A DNA stretch of 64,000 bases from Cystobacter ferrugineus. GTDB taxonomy: Bacteria; Myxococcota; Myxococcia; Myxococcales; Myxococcaceae. Numbering within the stretch: the stretch's first letter is position 1; each line of letters begins with the position of its first letter. The notes beneath the pieces are model-generated. The model saw only the letters and a program-made list of their open reading frames with translations. It had not been told where the DNA came from and searched no databases. The translations under genes were made by a program, and so were the position numbers. Positions 17,018 through 24,863 of the stretch are shown piece after piece. The DNA lies in contig NZ_MPIN01000004.1 of NCBI RefSeq assembly GCF_001887355.1, positions 1 to 64,000 of the forward strand. Direction: 5' to 3'.

Positions 17018-18859
17018 CTACTTCTTGGTGAAGGCCGACACGCCTCCCGCCGCCGAGCCCGCCGCCGAGAAGTAGTCCCCCTCCTGGATGCCCTTCGCCG
17101 TGTTGGCGCCCGCCCCCACGACGTTCGCGCCGAGCGCCACGTTCTCCCAGCGCGAGGCCGCGGCACCACCCGCCGCCGCCGCGCCACCCGCCCCCGGCGC
17201 GCCTCGAGCCGCCGCGCTTCCCGCCGTGGCCGCGCCCGAGGCGCCTCGGGCCGCCATGGCGCCCGCGCCACCCGCCACACCGCCCGCCAGCGAGGCCACG
17301 ACGCCCAAGGCATCCCCGCGCTGACCCGCCTCCACCGCGCCCTTCACCGAGGAGGCGACGGCGAGGGGGATGGCGATGGGCTGGAGGCCCGGCACGAAGG
17401 CCGCCGCGGTGGCGATGAGGGGCAGACCGTCATTGACCGTCTTGAAGCCCGTCTCCGCGGCGTTCTTCACGCCCTCGCCCACCGCGCCGAAGGCCCCGCC
17501 CACGTCGCCCTGGAGCAGCTTCCCGGCGCCGTTGGCGAGCCCCTGGGGAATGGACGTCACGGTATCGAAGGCGCCCTTGGCCAGGTTGCCCACGCCATCG
17601 ACCAGACCGGTGGTGAACCCGTTGATCTTCTCCCCCAGCTTGGGGCTCACGAAGGAGACCAGGTTGCCGAGGTTGGACACGGTCGCCTTGGCCCCATCCA
17701 CCAGGTTGCCGATGCCCTTCTTGACGCCCCCGAACGCGGAACTGAAGGCCCCGCCGATGTCACCCTTGAACAGCTTGCCGACGCCCTCGGCGACGCCCTT
17801 GACCACGTTGCCGATGGCCTTGAAGGGCGCCGCGATCGCATTGCCGATGCCCTTGAAGAAGTTGCCGACCTTCTCCCAAAAACCAACCTTGCGGAAGGAG
17901 TTCCAGAGCATGTCGCTCTGGGCACCCAACATGTCCTTCTGCTGGTTGTAGAGGCCATCGACGCCCTTCTTCTGCGCCTCCAGCGCCTTGACCTGGGGAC
18001 TGTCCTTTCCGTAGACCTCCTTGGCCTGATCGATCTGCCCGTCGAGCCGCTTCATGTGGGACTTCTGGAGGTCCCCCACACGGTCCTTGCTCTCGCTGGT
18101 CTTCCTGGACAGGTGGCGGGTCATCGTGTCCATGGACATCGAGCCGCCATGCTCCGGCAGGTCGTACTTCTTGCGGATGTCGTCCAGCTTCCCCTTACGA
18201 TCCTTTTCGGGAATCTGGGGATCGTTCATCACCGCGTCGATCTCGGAGGTGATCGTCGCCGGGTCGAACGGGGGCTTGAGCTCGCCCGCGACCTTCTTGC
18301 GCTCCTCCGCCATCTCCTTGAGCTTCTTGCTGTCCCCGCCACCCGCGCGCTCCGCGGCGATGTCCGCGTCCAGCTTGGTCAGCTTCTCCTGGACCTTGGC
18401 GTTCTTCTCGGCCAGCTTCTGGTTGTGTTCAACGGCCCCCTCCTTGATGTGGGGAGGGAAGTCGTACTTCTCGCGCTGCAGCCGCTGCTGCTCCTGGGCG
18501 AGCGCCCCCTGGGCCTGGCCCATGGGAGTCGCCGCGAGCCCGGCATTCGCACCACCTGGAGCCGAAGCACCTCGCACGCCCGAGGCGGCCGACACGTTGC
18601 CCGGAGCGGACGTGGACGCGAAGCTCGACACGCCAGCCTGGGCCTCCCCCGCCGGCCCCTGCGGCACCGCCGCGCCCTGTCCCCCGGCCGGAGGCAGGGT
18701 CCCCAGCGCCGTCTTGAGCGTCTCCATCGCCACCGCCAGCGCGGTCAACTGGGCACCGGCCGAGGGCACCGTGGACGGGGGAGTCGCCGTCGGGGACCGC
18801 GAGGTCGTGGGCGTCGTGGGGTAGTTGGGCGAGGCAGGCTTTCGGACGTTCACGGACAT
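17018..18859 (-). CDS. Large low-complexity protein with repeated amphipathic glycine-rich segments, unknown function
   Basis: A 613-residue protein that I do not recognise. Start ATG at 18859 is preceded by GAGG about 8 nt away. There is no signal peptide. Residues 1-130 are Ser/Thr/Pro/Ala-rich; ~150-370 are charged and helical (coiled-coil-like, including DADIAAERAGGGDSKKLKEM); ~370-560 are Gly/Ala/Val-rich amphipathic helices. Two related segments, GVGKLFKGDIGGAF and GAGKLLQGDVGGAFGAVGEG, suggest internal duplication. The final ~60 residues are Ala/Gly-rich and end GGVSAFTKK. Such a layout is seen in membrane-active or secreted proteins exported without a Sec signal, but that is speculation. 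An unusual nested palindrome lies upstream (18985-19031). Confidence 0.7.
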   Translation of the reverse strand: MSVNVRKPASPNYPTTPTTSRSPTATPPSTVPSAGAQLTALAVAMETLKTALGTLPPAGGQGAAVPQGPAGEAQAGVSSFASTSAPGNVSAASGVRGASAPGGANAGLAATPMGQAQGALAQEQQRLQREKYDFPPHIKEGAVEHNQKLAEKNAKVQEKLTKLDADIAAERAGGGDSKKLKEMAEERKKVAGELKPPFDPATITSEIDAVMNDPQIPEKDRKGKLDDIRKKYDLPEHGGSMSMDTMTRHLSRKTSESKDRVGDLQKSHMKRLDGQIDQAKEVYGKDSPQVKALEAQKKGVDGLYNQQKDMLGAQSDMLWNSFRKVGFWEKVGNFFKGIGNAIAAPFKAIGNVVKGVAEGVGKLFKGDIGGAFSSAFGGVKKGIGNLVDGAKATVSNLGNLVSFVSPKLGEKINGFTTGLVDGVGNLAKGAFDTVTSIPQGLANGAGKLLQGDVGGAFGAVGEGVKNAAETGFKTVNDGLPLIATAAAFVPGLQPIAIPLAVASSVKGAVEAGQRGDALGVVASLAGGVAGGAGAMAARGASGAATAGSAAARGAPGAGGAAAAGGAAASRWENVALGANVVGAGANTAKGIQEGDYFSAAGSAAGGVSAFTKK

Positions 18860-18984
18860 GGGGAGAGCCTCTTCAAACCGGGAGACAGATACTTCTGAGT
18901 ATCCCCTGTTGCGTCTGGCGTGCCAACGGCCCCGCCCCCATATCGTGCGCCCTCCCGAGGAGGCGAACCCCGTGCGCACATCCC

Positions 18985-19031
18985 CCCTGGTGACAACAGT
19001 CACCGCCCCCTGGTGACTGTTGTCACCAGGG
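18985..19031. promoter_or_regulatory. 47-bp nested palindrome: two TGAC/GTCA sites within a perfect 20-bp inverted repeat
   Basis: CCCTGGTGACAACAGTCACC (18985-19004), a GCCCCCT spacer, and its exact reverse complement GGTGACTGTTGTCACCAGGG (19012-19031). Each arm is itself an inverted repeat, GGTGAC-4 nt-GTCACC. The element starts 22 bp after the P450 stop and ends about 125 bp before the start of the gene at 18859. It could be a very stable terminator hairpin for the P450 operon, or two operator sites for the 18859 gene. There is no T-run, which favours the operator view or a dual role. Confidence 0.55.
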
Positions 19032-19052
19032 AGCGCGGGCAGGACGCGCCCG

Positions 19053-20300
19053 TTACTGCGCGCGCAGCGCGACCTCGAGCTTCTCCATCCTGCGGATGAC
19101 CGGATGGGGAGCGAACGTGGGCGGGCTCACGAGCTGCATGTCCGGGTAGCGCTGCAGGAGCGTGCCCACGGCGAGCTGCACCTCCAACCGCGCCAGGTTC
19201 GCGCCGAGGCAGTAGTGCACGCCGTGGCCGAAGGCGATGCTCGCGTTCGTGTTGCGGCGCACGTCGAAGGTATCGGCCTTGGAGAAGACCGTCTCGTCGC
19301 GCAGCGCGCTGTTGAGCAGGATGAGCACCATCTGACCCTTCTTGATGGTCTGCCCGCTCAGCTCCACGTCCTCGAGCGCGTAGCGCGCGACGCCGACCTT
19401 CCCGAAGTTGTCGAAGCGCAGCACCTCCTCGATGACGTTCTTGAGCAGGTCGGGCTCGGCCTTGAGCTGGGCGCGCAGCTCGGGCCGCTGCAGCACGTTG
19501 TACGTCGTGAAGCCGATCAGGTGCACCGTCGTCTCGAAGCCGCCCACGATGAGCGCGGCCACCAGCGACAGCAGCTCGTTGGTGCTCAACCGGTCCCCCT
19601 GCTCCTCCGTCTGGATGAGCGTGGTGAGGATATCGTCCGGCAGGGGATTCTTGCGCCGGTCCTCGATGGTCTCACGCACCAGGGCGATGCCCTCGCGGAT
19701 GTCGGTGCGCAGCGCCTCGACCTCCTCCTGGCGCAGCAGGCCGGGCAGGAAGTTCTTGATCGACGCCTCCGTGAAGCTCTGGAACAACGTCTCGCGCCCC
19801 TTGGGAATCTTCAGCATGGAGCCGATCACCCGGGCGGGGATGCGGTCGGCGATGTCGCTGACCACGTTGATGGTCCCCTTGACCGCCGCCTCGTCGAGCA
19901 CCTCGTCGATGAGCGCCTGCACCTCCGGGCGCAGCCGCTCGATGGCGCGCGGGGTGAGCGCCGGACTGACGAGCTTGCGCACCCGGGCATGGTCCGCGCC
20001 AGAGAGCGCGAACAGCCCCGTCCTGCTCAGCTCCGCCAGTTCGGGGATCATCGCCGCGTTGCCCAGCACCGAGGCGAACTCCCACATGTCCCTGTTGGGG
20101 GTGAAGCGCTTGGCGTCGCGCAGCACGGCGATGGCGTCCTCGTACCGGGACACCAGCCAGCCACGGCCCTGCTCCCAATAGACGAGCGGCGCCTTCGTGC
20201 GCAGCTCGTCGAGCATGGGGTAGGGGTTGGCGTCGTAGCCGGGAGCCTGGGGGTTGAACACCACGGTGGGGGAATTCTGCTTCGTTGCCTCGAGCGACAT
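19053..20300 (-). CDS. Cytochrome P450
   Basis: A 415-residue soluble bacterial P450. The heme-ligand loop is FGHGVHYCLGANLARLE with Cys364. The K-helix ExxR is present in VIEEVLRFDN. The I-helix oxygen-activation motif is VGGFETT, with Glu as the acidic residue and Thr after it. The start ATG at 20300 has GGAGG eight bases upstream. It follows a small ferredoxin gene on the same strand after a 56-bp gap, so the ferredoxin is the likely electron donor. No reductase is nearby. The substrate is unknown; family members in myxobacteria hydroxylate secondary metabolites, fatty acids or steroids. Confidence 0.93.
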   Translation of the reverse strand: MSLEATKQNSPTVVFNPQAPGYDANPYPMLDELRTKAPLVYWEQGRGWLVSRYEDAIAVLRDAKRFTPNRDMWEFASVLGNAAMIPELAELSRTGLFALSGADHARVRKLVSPALTPRAIERLRPEVQALIDEVLDEAAVKGTINVVSDIADRIPARVIGSMLKIPKGRETLFQSFTEASIKNFLPGLLRQEEVEALRTDIREGIALVRETIEDRRKNPLPDDILTTLIQTEEQGDRLSTNELLSLVAALIVGGFETTVHLIGFTTYNVLQRPELRAQLKAEPDLLKNVIEEVLRFDNFGKVGVARYALEDVELSGQTIKKGQMVLILLNSALRDETVFSKADTFDVRRNTNASIAFGHGVHYCLGANLARLEVQLAVGTLLQRYPDMQLVSPPTFAPHPVIRRMEKLEVALRAQ

Positions 20301-20356
20301 GGACTGCCTCCTGAATCTCTTGGGTACGGATGAAGTCGCGGAACGGAGCTCCGGGC

Positions 20357-20551
20357 TCAGTCCTCGCTCAGCGACAGCGCCTGCTTCGGGCACTCGCGCA
20401 CGGCCTGCTCCACCTGGGCGCGCCGCTCGGGAGTCACCGTCTCCGCGAGCACGTGCAGTTGGTCCTTCTCATCCAATGAGAAGGACGTCGGCGCCGCGCG
20501 CACGCACACCCCGTTGGCCTCACAGCGATCCCAATCCACCACGATCTTCAT
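20357..20551 (-). CDS. [3Fe-4S]-type ferredoxin for P450
   Basis: A 64-residue ferredoxin. Cluster ligands are visible in DRCEANGVCVRAAP (C-x5-C) and RECPKQAL (C-P). The middle position that would be a fourth Cys in 4Fe-4S proteins is not Cys, as usual for single [3Fe-4S] ferredoxins that feed P450s. The SD decides the start: GAGGAG lies six bases before the ATG at 20551 and overlaps or abuts the alternatives at 20557 and 20584. It is the first gene of an operon with the P450 at 19053-20300. An imperfect palindrome sits about 50 bp upstream. Confidence 0.88.
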   Translation of the reverse strand: MKIVVDWDRCEANGVCVRAAPTSFSLDEKDQLHVLAETVTPERRAQVEQAVRECPKQALSLSED

Positions 20552-20600
20552 GCTCATCTCCTCGTGCGCCCCAGAAGAGGACATGGGGGCCCCCAGAACT

Positions 20601-20620
20601 TTGATTGACTATCCTATCAA
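20601..20620. promoter_or_regulatory. Imperfect 20-bp palindrome upstream of ferredoxin-P450 operon
   Basis: TTGATTGACTATCCTATCAA has TTGAT/ATCAA outer arms and additional symmetric positions. It is AT-rich against a GC-rich background and lies in the short region between the ferredoxin start (20551) and the divergent PilZ gene. The TTGAT half-site is also found in the palindromes before the FAD monooxygenase, although the spacing differs. Candidate operator only. Confidence 0.35.
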
Positions 20621-20729
20621 CCCATGAATCCCGGGAAAGCGCTACTTGTTCCCCAACCGGTGACGGATGTTTCACGGGAAAACCGGGCTCTGGAGGGGCG
20701 CGCAGTCAAGACCCGGGTACAATGGGTTC

Positions 20730-21224
20730 ATGGACTTTTCCGCCTGGCTGGCGAACTTCCGCGACCTGCACGAGCGCGCGCGCCGCAAGCTCCTCACGAG
20801 CGAGGAGTACACGCGCTACCTGGAAGACCGGGAGCAACTGGCGCGCACGCTCCTCAAGGCGCAGGGACAGACGGCGGTGAAGGGGATGAGCGCCCGGCGC
20901 ACCTTCCGGGTCCCCAAGGGCCTGCCCGTGGACGTGTGCTTCCGCGAGGCGTCCCTGCGCAGCCGCACCCTGGATCTGTCCTCGGGGGGGTTCTCCTGCA
21001 CGCTCACCCAGCCTCCGGACGAGGGAGGCCAGGGGGGATTCGTGCTGTGGCTGCCGGGCGAGAACGAGGCGCCCGTGGTGGGCCGCGCGCGGATCGTCGC
21101 CCGGGCGCCCGGCGAGAAGGATCCCCGGCGCGTCTCCTTCTCCTTCGAGGACGTGAGCGAGGAGGATCGCGAGCGGCTGGAGATGATGATCTTCGATCTG
21201 GCGCTCGGCTACATCCGCGCCTGA
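20730..21224 (+). CDS. PilZ domain protein
   Basis: A 164-residue protein. The N-terminal ~60 residues are helical (FSAWLANFRDLHERARRKLL). A PilZ-like beta-barrel follows: a basic RRTFRVPKGLPVDVCF, then the DLSSGGFSC motif corresponding to the conserved D/NxSxxG, and SFSFEDVSEEDRERLEMMIF. PilZ domains bind cyclic di-GMP through an RxxxR and the D/NxSxxG motif. Here the arginines are in SARRTFR, so binding is plausible but not certain. The start ATG at 20730 has no strong SD. It is divergent from the ferredoxin-P450 operon. Confidence 0.78.
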   Translation: MDFSAWLANFRDLHERARRKLLTSEEYTRYLEDREQLARTLLKAQGQTAVKGMSARRTFRVPKGLPVDVCFREASLRSRTLDLSSGGFSCTLTQPPDEGGQGGFVLWLPGENEAPVVGRARIVARAPGEKDPRRVSFSFEDVSEEDRERLEMMIFDLALGYIRA

Positions 21225-21328
21225 ACAGCCCCGGTGCTCCCAGGTTTCGGGAAAAAAGCGCACCCCACGCAACAACGCGTGAGAGTTCCCGATAACTTAG
21301 AAAACGCTTCTCAAAGGAGAGTGCCGCG

Positions 21329-23080
21329 GTGCGCATCGACAACGGAAACACCCGGACCACTCGGACCTCCCGCTCCACCTCGACGTCCCCCTCCTCGCCC
21401 CCGGCGCCCAGGACCGAGTCGCGGCCGACCCAGGCCACCGCGCGGCGGCAGCGGGACAGCTTCGAGTCGCAGGAGAGGAACACCGAGCGCTTCAGCTCGG
21501 GGGCGCGCAACGACATGCGGCGCCTGGCCCGCTCGCCCAGGGCGACGATCGCCACCAACCGGGACGGCTCGGTGACGCGCTCGCAGTCGAGCACGAACGG
21601 GCAGACCACCCGGACCCAGGAGCTCACCACCTCCCAGAGCCGGTTCGGCGACACGCGGCTCAAGTTCACCACGAACTCGACCACGGGCGGCCGGGAGACC
21701 ACGAACACGTACTCGGCGCGCACCGACATGTTCGGCCGCACGCAGTCCTCCCACCAGCGCGAGTCGTCCTTCGAGCGCGGCGACGTGAGGCAGACCCGGT
21801 CGCGCACGACGACCGTCGACTCCCGCGGCAACCAGCGGGACACGCGCGCCGAGAGCCGCCAGGTGACCCAGGGCGAGCGCACCGAGACGACGTCCCACTC
21901 GACCACCACCGACTCGCGCGGCAACCGCGCCTGGACCCAGGGCACCTCGACGGCCACCACGTCCGGCAACACGACCACCACGCGCTCCACCACGCGCTCC
22001 GGTGGCACCGAGCGCACGGTGCAGGACAACAACTCGTTCACGGGCGGGACGTTCTCCCTGGGCCGGACGCTGGAGCACAAGAACACCCCCTTCAACACCG
22101 AGCGCAACGTCACGCGCGAGCGGCAGATCCGGCCGAGCACCGCGGACGACGGCTTCACCCAGAATGACCGGCTGAGCAAGGTGCAGCAGGGGGGTGATCT
22201 GCTGGCCCAGGCGGGCGCCAAGAAGGAGTGGAAGAACGAGTTCAACAACGTCACCGAGAACAACACCTCGACGGATCCCAACTCCTTCGTGGGCTCGCGC
22301 GTGGGCACCTCGGGCTCCGAGAGCTTCAGCGTCGGCACCGATGGCCTGAACGCCTCCTACAAGCGCGAGGCCAAGGCGGGCGTCTACGCCGAGACGAAGG
22401 GCGAGACGAAGGGCAAGTACGGCGAGGCGTCCTACACCGCCGGCGCCAAGGCGGAGGCCAAGGCCGGCGTCGATGGCAACGCCAAGCTCAACCTCAACGG
22501 CCTGGAGGCCACGGGACGCGTCGGCGCGAGCGCCTCGGTCGAGGCGTCCGCCAGCGGCAAGGCGGCGACGAAGAGCGTGAAGGTGGCGGGCGTGGACGTG
22601 AACGCCTCCGTCGAGGGCAAGGTGCGCGCCTCCGCCGAGGTGTCCGCCGAGGCCCAGGGCACGGTCAAGGTCACGCGCAACCCGCCCACGGCCATCGCCG
22701 AGGGCAGCGCGGGCGCCTCCGCCGTCGCCAAGGCCGAGGCCGAGATCAAGGCCTCCGCCGGCCCCTTCTCCGTGAAGGTGGACGCGTACGCGAGCGCGGG
22801 CGCCGAGGCCAAGGCCACCGGCGTCATCGGCTACGAGGACGGCAAGCTCAAGATTGGCGGCGGCCTGGGCGCGGCGGTGGGCCTCGGCGCGGGCGCCTCC
22901 GGCACCGTGGAGGTCGACGTCAAGCAGCTCGGCAACATGGCCAAGAACACGGCCGTCAAGGTGGCCGATGCCAACGGCGACGGCAAGCTCGGCCTGGATG
23001 ACGCGAAGACCGTCGTGGACGGCGCCAAGAACGCCGTGAACGACGCGAAGGACAAGGTCGCCGACTTCTTCGGCTTCTGA
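21329..23080 (+). CDS. Large Thr/Ser/Arg-rich then Ala/Lys-rich repetitive protein with C-terminal EF-hand-like motif
   Basis: A 583-residue protein that I do not recognise. The start is GTG at 21329, with AAGGAGA about 10 nt upstream. Residues 1-300 are Thr/Ser/Arg/Gln-rich (TTRSTTRSGGTERTVQ). Residues ~340-530 are strongly repetitive, built of KAEAKAGVDGNAKL and ASASVEASASGKAA-like units with alternating small and charged residues, as in beta-solenoid or glycine-zipper-like surfaces. Near the C-terminus DANGDGKLGLDDAK matches an EF-hand/dockerin calcium loop. No signal peptide. The TPR gene begins 32 bp after its stop, so the two are probably co-transcribed. It is compositionally reminiscent of the protein at 17018-18859; the relationship is untested. 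Confidence 0.72.
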   Translation: MRIDNGNTRTTRTSRSTSTSPSSPPAPRTESRPTQATARRQRDSFESQERNTERFSSGARNDMRRLARSPRATIATNRDGSVTRSQSSTNGQTTRTQELTTSQSRFGDTRLKFTTNSTTGGRETTNTYSARTDMFGRTQSSHQRESSFERGDVRQTRSRTTTVDSRGNQRDTRAESRQVTQGERTETTSHSTTTDSRGNRAWTQGTSTATTSGNTTTTRSTTRSGGTERTVQDNNSFTGGTFSLGRTLEHKNTPFNTERNVTRERQIRPSTADDGFTQNDRLSKVQQGGDLLAQAGAKKEWKNEFNNVTENNTSTDPNSFVGSRVGTSGSESFSVGTDGLNASYKREAKAGVYAETKGETKGKYGEASYTAGAKAEAKAGVDGNAKLNLNGLEATGRVGASASVEASASGKAATKSVKVAGVDVNASVEGKVRASAEVSAEAQGTVKVTRNPPTAIAEGSAGASAVAKAEAEIKASAGPFSVKVDAYASAGAEAKATGVIGYEDGKLKIGGGLGAAVGLGAGASGTVEVDVKQLGNMAKNTAVKVADANGDGKLGLDDAKTVVDGAKNAVNDAKDKVADFFGF

Positions 23081-23112
23081 TCCAGCCCCATTCAGAGGGA
23101 ACATCCCGCCCC

Positions 23113-24429
23113 ATGACCCAGAGCGATCTCCAGCAACGTGGGTATGAGCAACTGAGGGCGGGCAACTACGAGGAGGCGAAGCGGCTGTTCCGCGAGCACG
23201 AGGAGCGCGCGGGCACCGCCGCCGGGACGAGGACCCAGTTGCGGCAGGCGGAGGCGCGCCTCGCCGCGGGAGACTTGAAGGACGCGGCCGAGCGCTACGA
23301 ACAGGTGCTCGAGCGCAATCCGTGCCTTCCCGATGTCTACCTGGGCCTCGCGCGCATCAGCCTGCTCACGGGGCAGCTCGACAGCGCGCGCGTCCACGCC
23401 ACCGCGGCCATGCGCCTGGGGCCGAACCTGGGCCTCGCCTGGGCGCTCCTGGGGCTGGTGCACGAGGCGCAGGGCGACGAGGAGATGGCGCTGGACCATC
23501 TGCGCGAGGCCGTGGCCCTGTCGCCCTCCGTCTTCCTGTGCCAGTACAACTACGGGCGGGTGCTCGCCGCGTCGGGCCGCCCCGCCGAGGCGCTCGCGCC
23601 GCTCCTCCAGGCCACCGAGCTCGAGCCGCGCAACCCCGACGGTTTCTCCGCGCTGGGCATCGCCTACAAGCAGGCGGGCCAGTACGCGAACGCGCTCCGG
23701 GCGCTCGAGCGGGCCACCTCACTGGCCCCGCGCTCGCTGGATGCCTGGGCCACGCTCGCCGACGTGCGCTTCGCGGCCGGGGAGTACAAGCCGGCGCGTG
23801 AGGTGCTGGATCAGGCACTCGCGGCCTGTGGCGACCATCCGGCGCTGCTGGAGAAGGCGCTCGCGGCGGCGATGATGCTCTCGGACCCCCCGGGCGCCAT
23901 CGCCTACGTGGAGCGCGAGTTGCGGCTCGTGCCGGATCACGCGCAGGGCTGGCTCAACCTGGCCCACCTGGCGCTCCAGGCGAAGGACTTCGAGAAGAGC
24001 GAGTCCGCGGCGCGCGAGCTGCTGCGGCGCGATCCGAAGAACTGGCAGGCGTGGTTCCACCTGGGCAACCTCTTCGACGCGGTGCCGCTCGAGCAGGACG
24101 CCGAGCAGGCCTATCGCGAGGCCATCGCGCTCGCTCCGACTCAATGGAAGCCCCTGGCCAACCTCGCGGGGTTGCTCCTGCAGATGAAGGCGCGAGACAA
24201 GAACGCCGAGGCCCTCCCGCTGCTGGAGAAGGCGCTCACGCTGGTGCCGCCGGGGGAGTGGCTCGTGCACTACAACCTGGCGCTCGCCCACACGAAGCTC
24301 GGCCACCCGGAGCGCGCGCTCGAGCTGGCGCGCCGCATCCAACGCGAGGCCCCTCCGGCGGACCCCATGGTCGCGCAGGCCCGGAAGCTGGAGTCCAACC
24401 TCCAGGAAGCGGCGGCGCGCCGGAACTGA
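23113..24429 (+). CDS. Tetratricopeptide repeat protein
   Basis: A 438-residue all-helical protein made of about eleven TPR units from residue 3 onward (for example GYEQLRAGNYEEAKRLF, DVYLGLARISLLTGQLDSAR, and LAWALLGLVHEAQGDEEMAL). TPR superhelices bind peptides and scaffold complexes. No enzyme domain or signal peptide is visible, so it is likely cytoplasmic. It probably forms an operon with the repetitive protein ending at 23080 and could be its chaperone or adaptor, which is an inference from position alone. Confidence 0.88.
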   Translation: MTQSDLQQRGYEQLRAGNYEEAKRLFREHEERAGTAAGTRTQLRQAEARLAAGDLKDAAERYEQVLERNPCLPDVYLGLARISLLTGQLDSARVHATAAMRLGPNLGLAWALLGLVHEAQGDEEMALDHLREAVALSPSVFLCQYNYGRVLAASGRPAEALAPLLQATELEPRNPDGFSALGIAYKQAGQYANALRALERATSLAPRSLDAWATLADVRFAAGEYKPAREVLDQALAACGDHPALLEKALAAAMMLSDPPGAIAYVERELRLVPDHAQGWLNLAHLALQAKDFEKSESAARELLRRDPKNWQAWFHLGNLFDAVPLEQDAEQAYREAIALAPTQWKPLANLAGLLLQMKARDKNAEALPLLEKALTLVPPGEWLVHYNLALAHTKLGHPERALELARRIQREAPPADPMVAQARKLESNLQEAAARRN

Positions 24430-24556
24430 GCCCGGGCCCGAGCCAGGCGCCCCCCGAACGCCCCCCCATCTCGAAGGCGCGGCTGGCGCCTCCAACGTCC
24501 CGCCTGGCTCGTCCGGTAACCTGGAAAGAGAGCCGCGAGAACTCGCGGATGGAGCA

Positions 24557-24655
24557 ATGTCTATCAAGCTCTCCTTCAATGTCAATCAAGCACGTGAATA
24601 CACAGAGCAACGAACCGGCCATGAGTTCCACCAGGAAATCAGATGTTGGGAATAA
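24557..24655 (+). other. Possible small ORF or truncated 5' end of a lost gene
   Basis: A 32-codon frame begins with ATG at 24557, with GGAG three bases upstream, and encodes MSIKLSFNVNQAREYTEQRT followed by GHEFHQEIRCWE. Base composition is clearly less GC-rich than the surroundings and the amino-acid makeup is ordinary, so it may be the start of a gene whose remainder was lost, or a genuine small protein. It lies in the 434-bp gap between the TPR and LOG-like genes. Confidence 0.3.
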
Positions 24656-24680
24656 TGACCACAGCGTGCGCTGGAGCGAG

Positions 24681-24790
24681 GCATCATGACTGGGACGAGC
24701 ACATCATGACTGGCAATGACCGCATCGTGACCGAAGAATGACTGGAGCATGACCGCATCGTGACTGGAGCGGAATCGGGAGAGGACCGCA
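24681..24790. repeat. Degenerate short tandem repeats (CATCATGACTGG / ATGACCGCATCGTGAC)
   Basis: About 110 bp built from related units: CATCATGACTGG twice, ATGACCGCATCGTGAC twice, and further ATGACTGGAGC copies. It fills the remainder of the gene-free stretch before the LOG-like gene end. Unit length is irregular (11-20 bp), so it looks like slippage-derived satellite DNA rather than a regulatory array. No coding potential was seen. Confidence 0.55.
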
Positions 24791-24863
24791 TCGGCCCATC
24801 ACCCGGACCTGGGTGCTCCACTCGGCAGGCGGGGACCCCGGGAGAGGTCCCCGCGGTGGATGC

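Noticed and set aside
18985-19031. The nested palindrome as an ordinary intrinsic terminator
   Set aside because: No T-run follows on either strand, and internal symmetry of the arms is not needed for a terminator. Kept as a regulatory element of unsettled role.
24681-24790. Short tandem repeats considered as a CRISPR array
   Set aside because: Units are irregular (11-20 bp), there are no unique spacers of constant length and no cas genes nearby.
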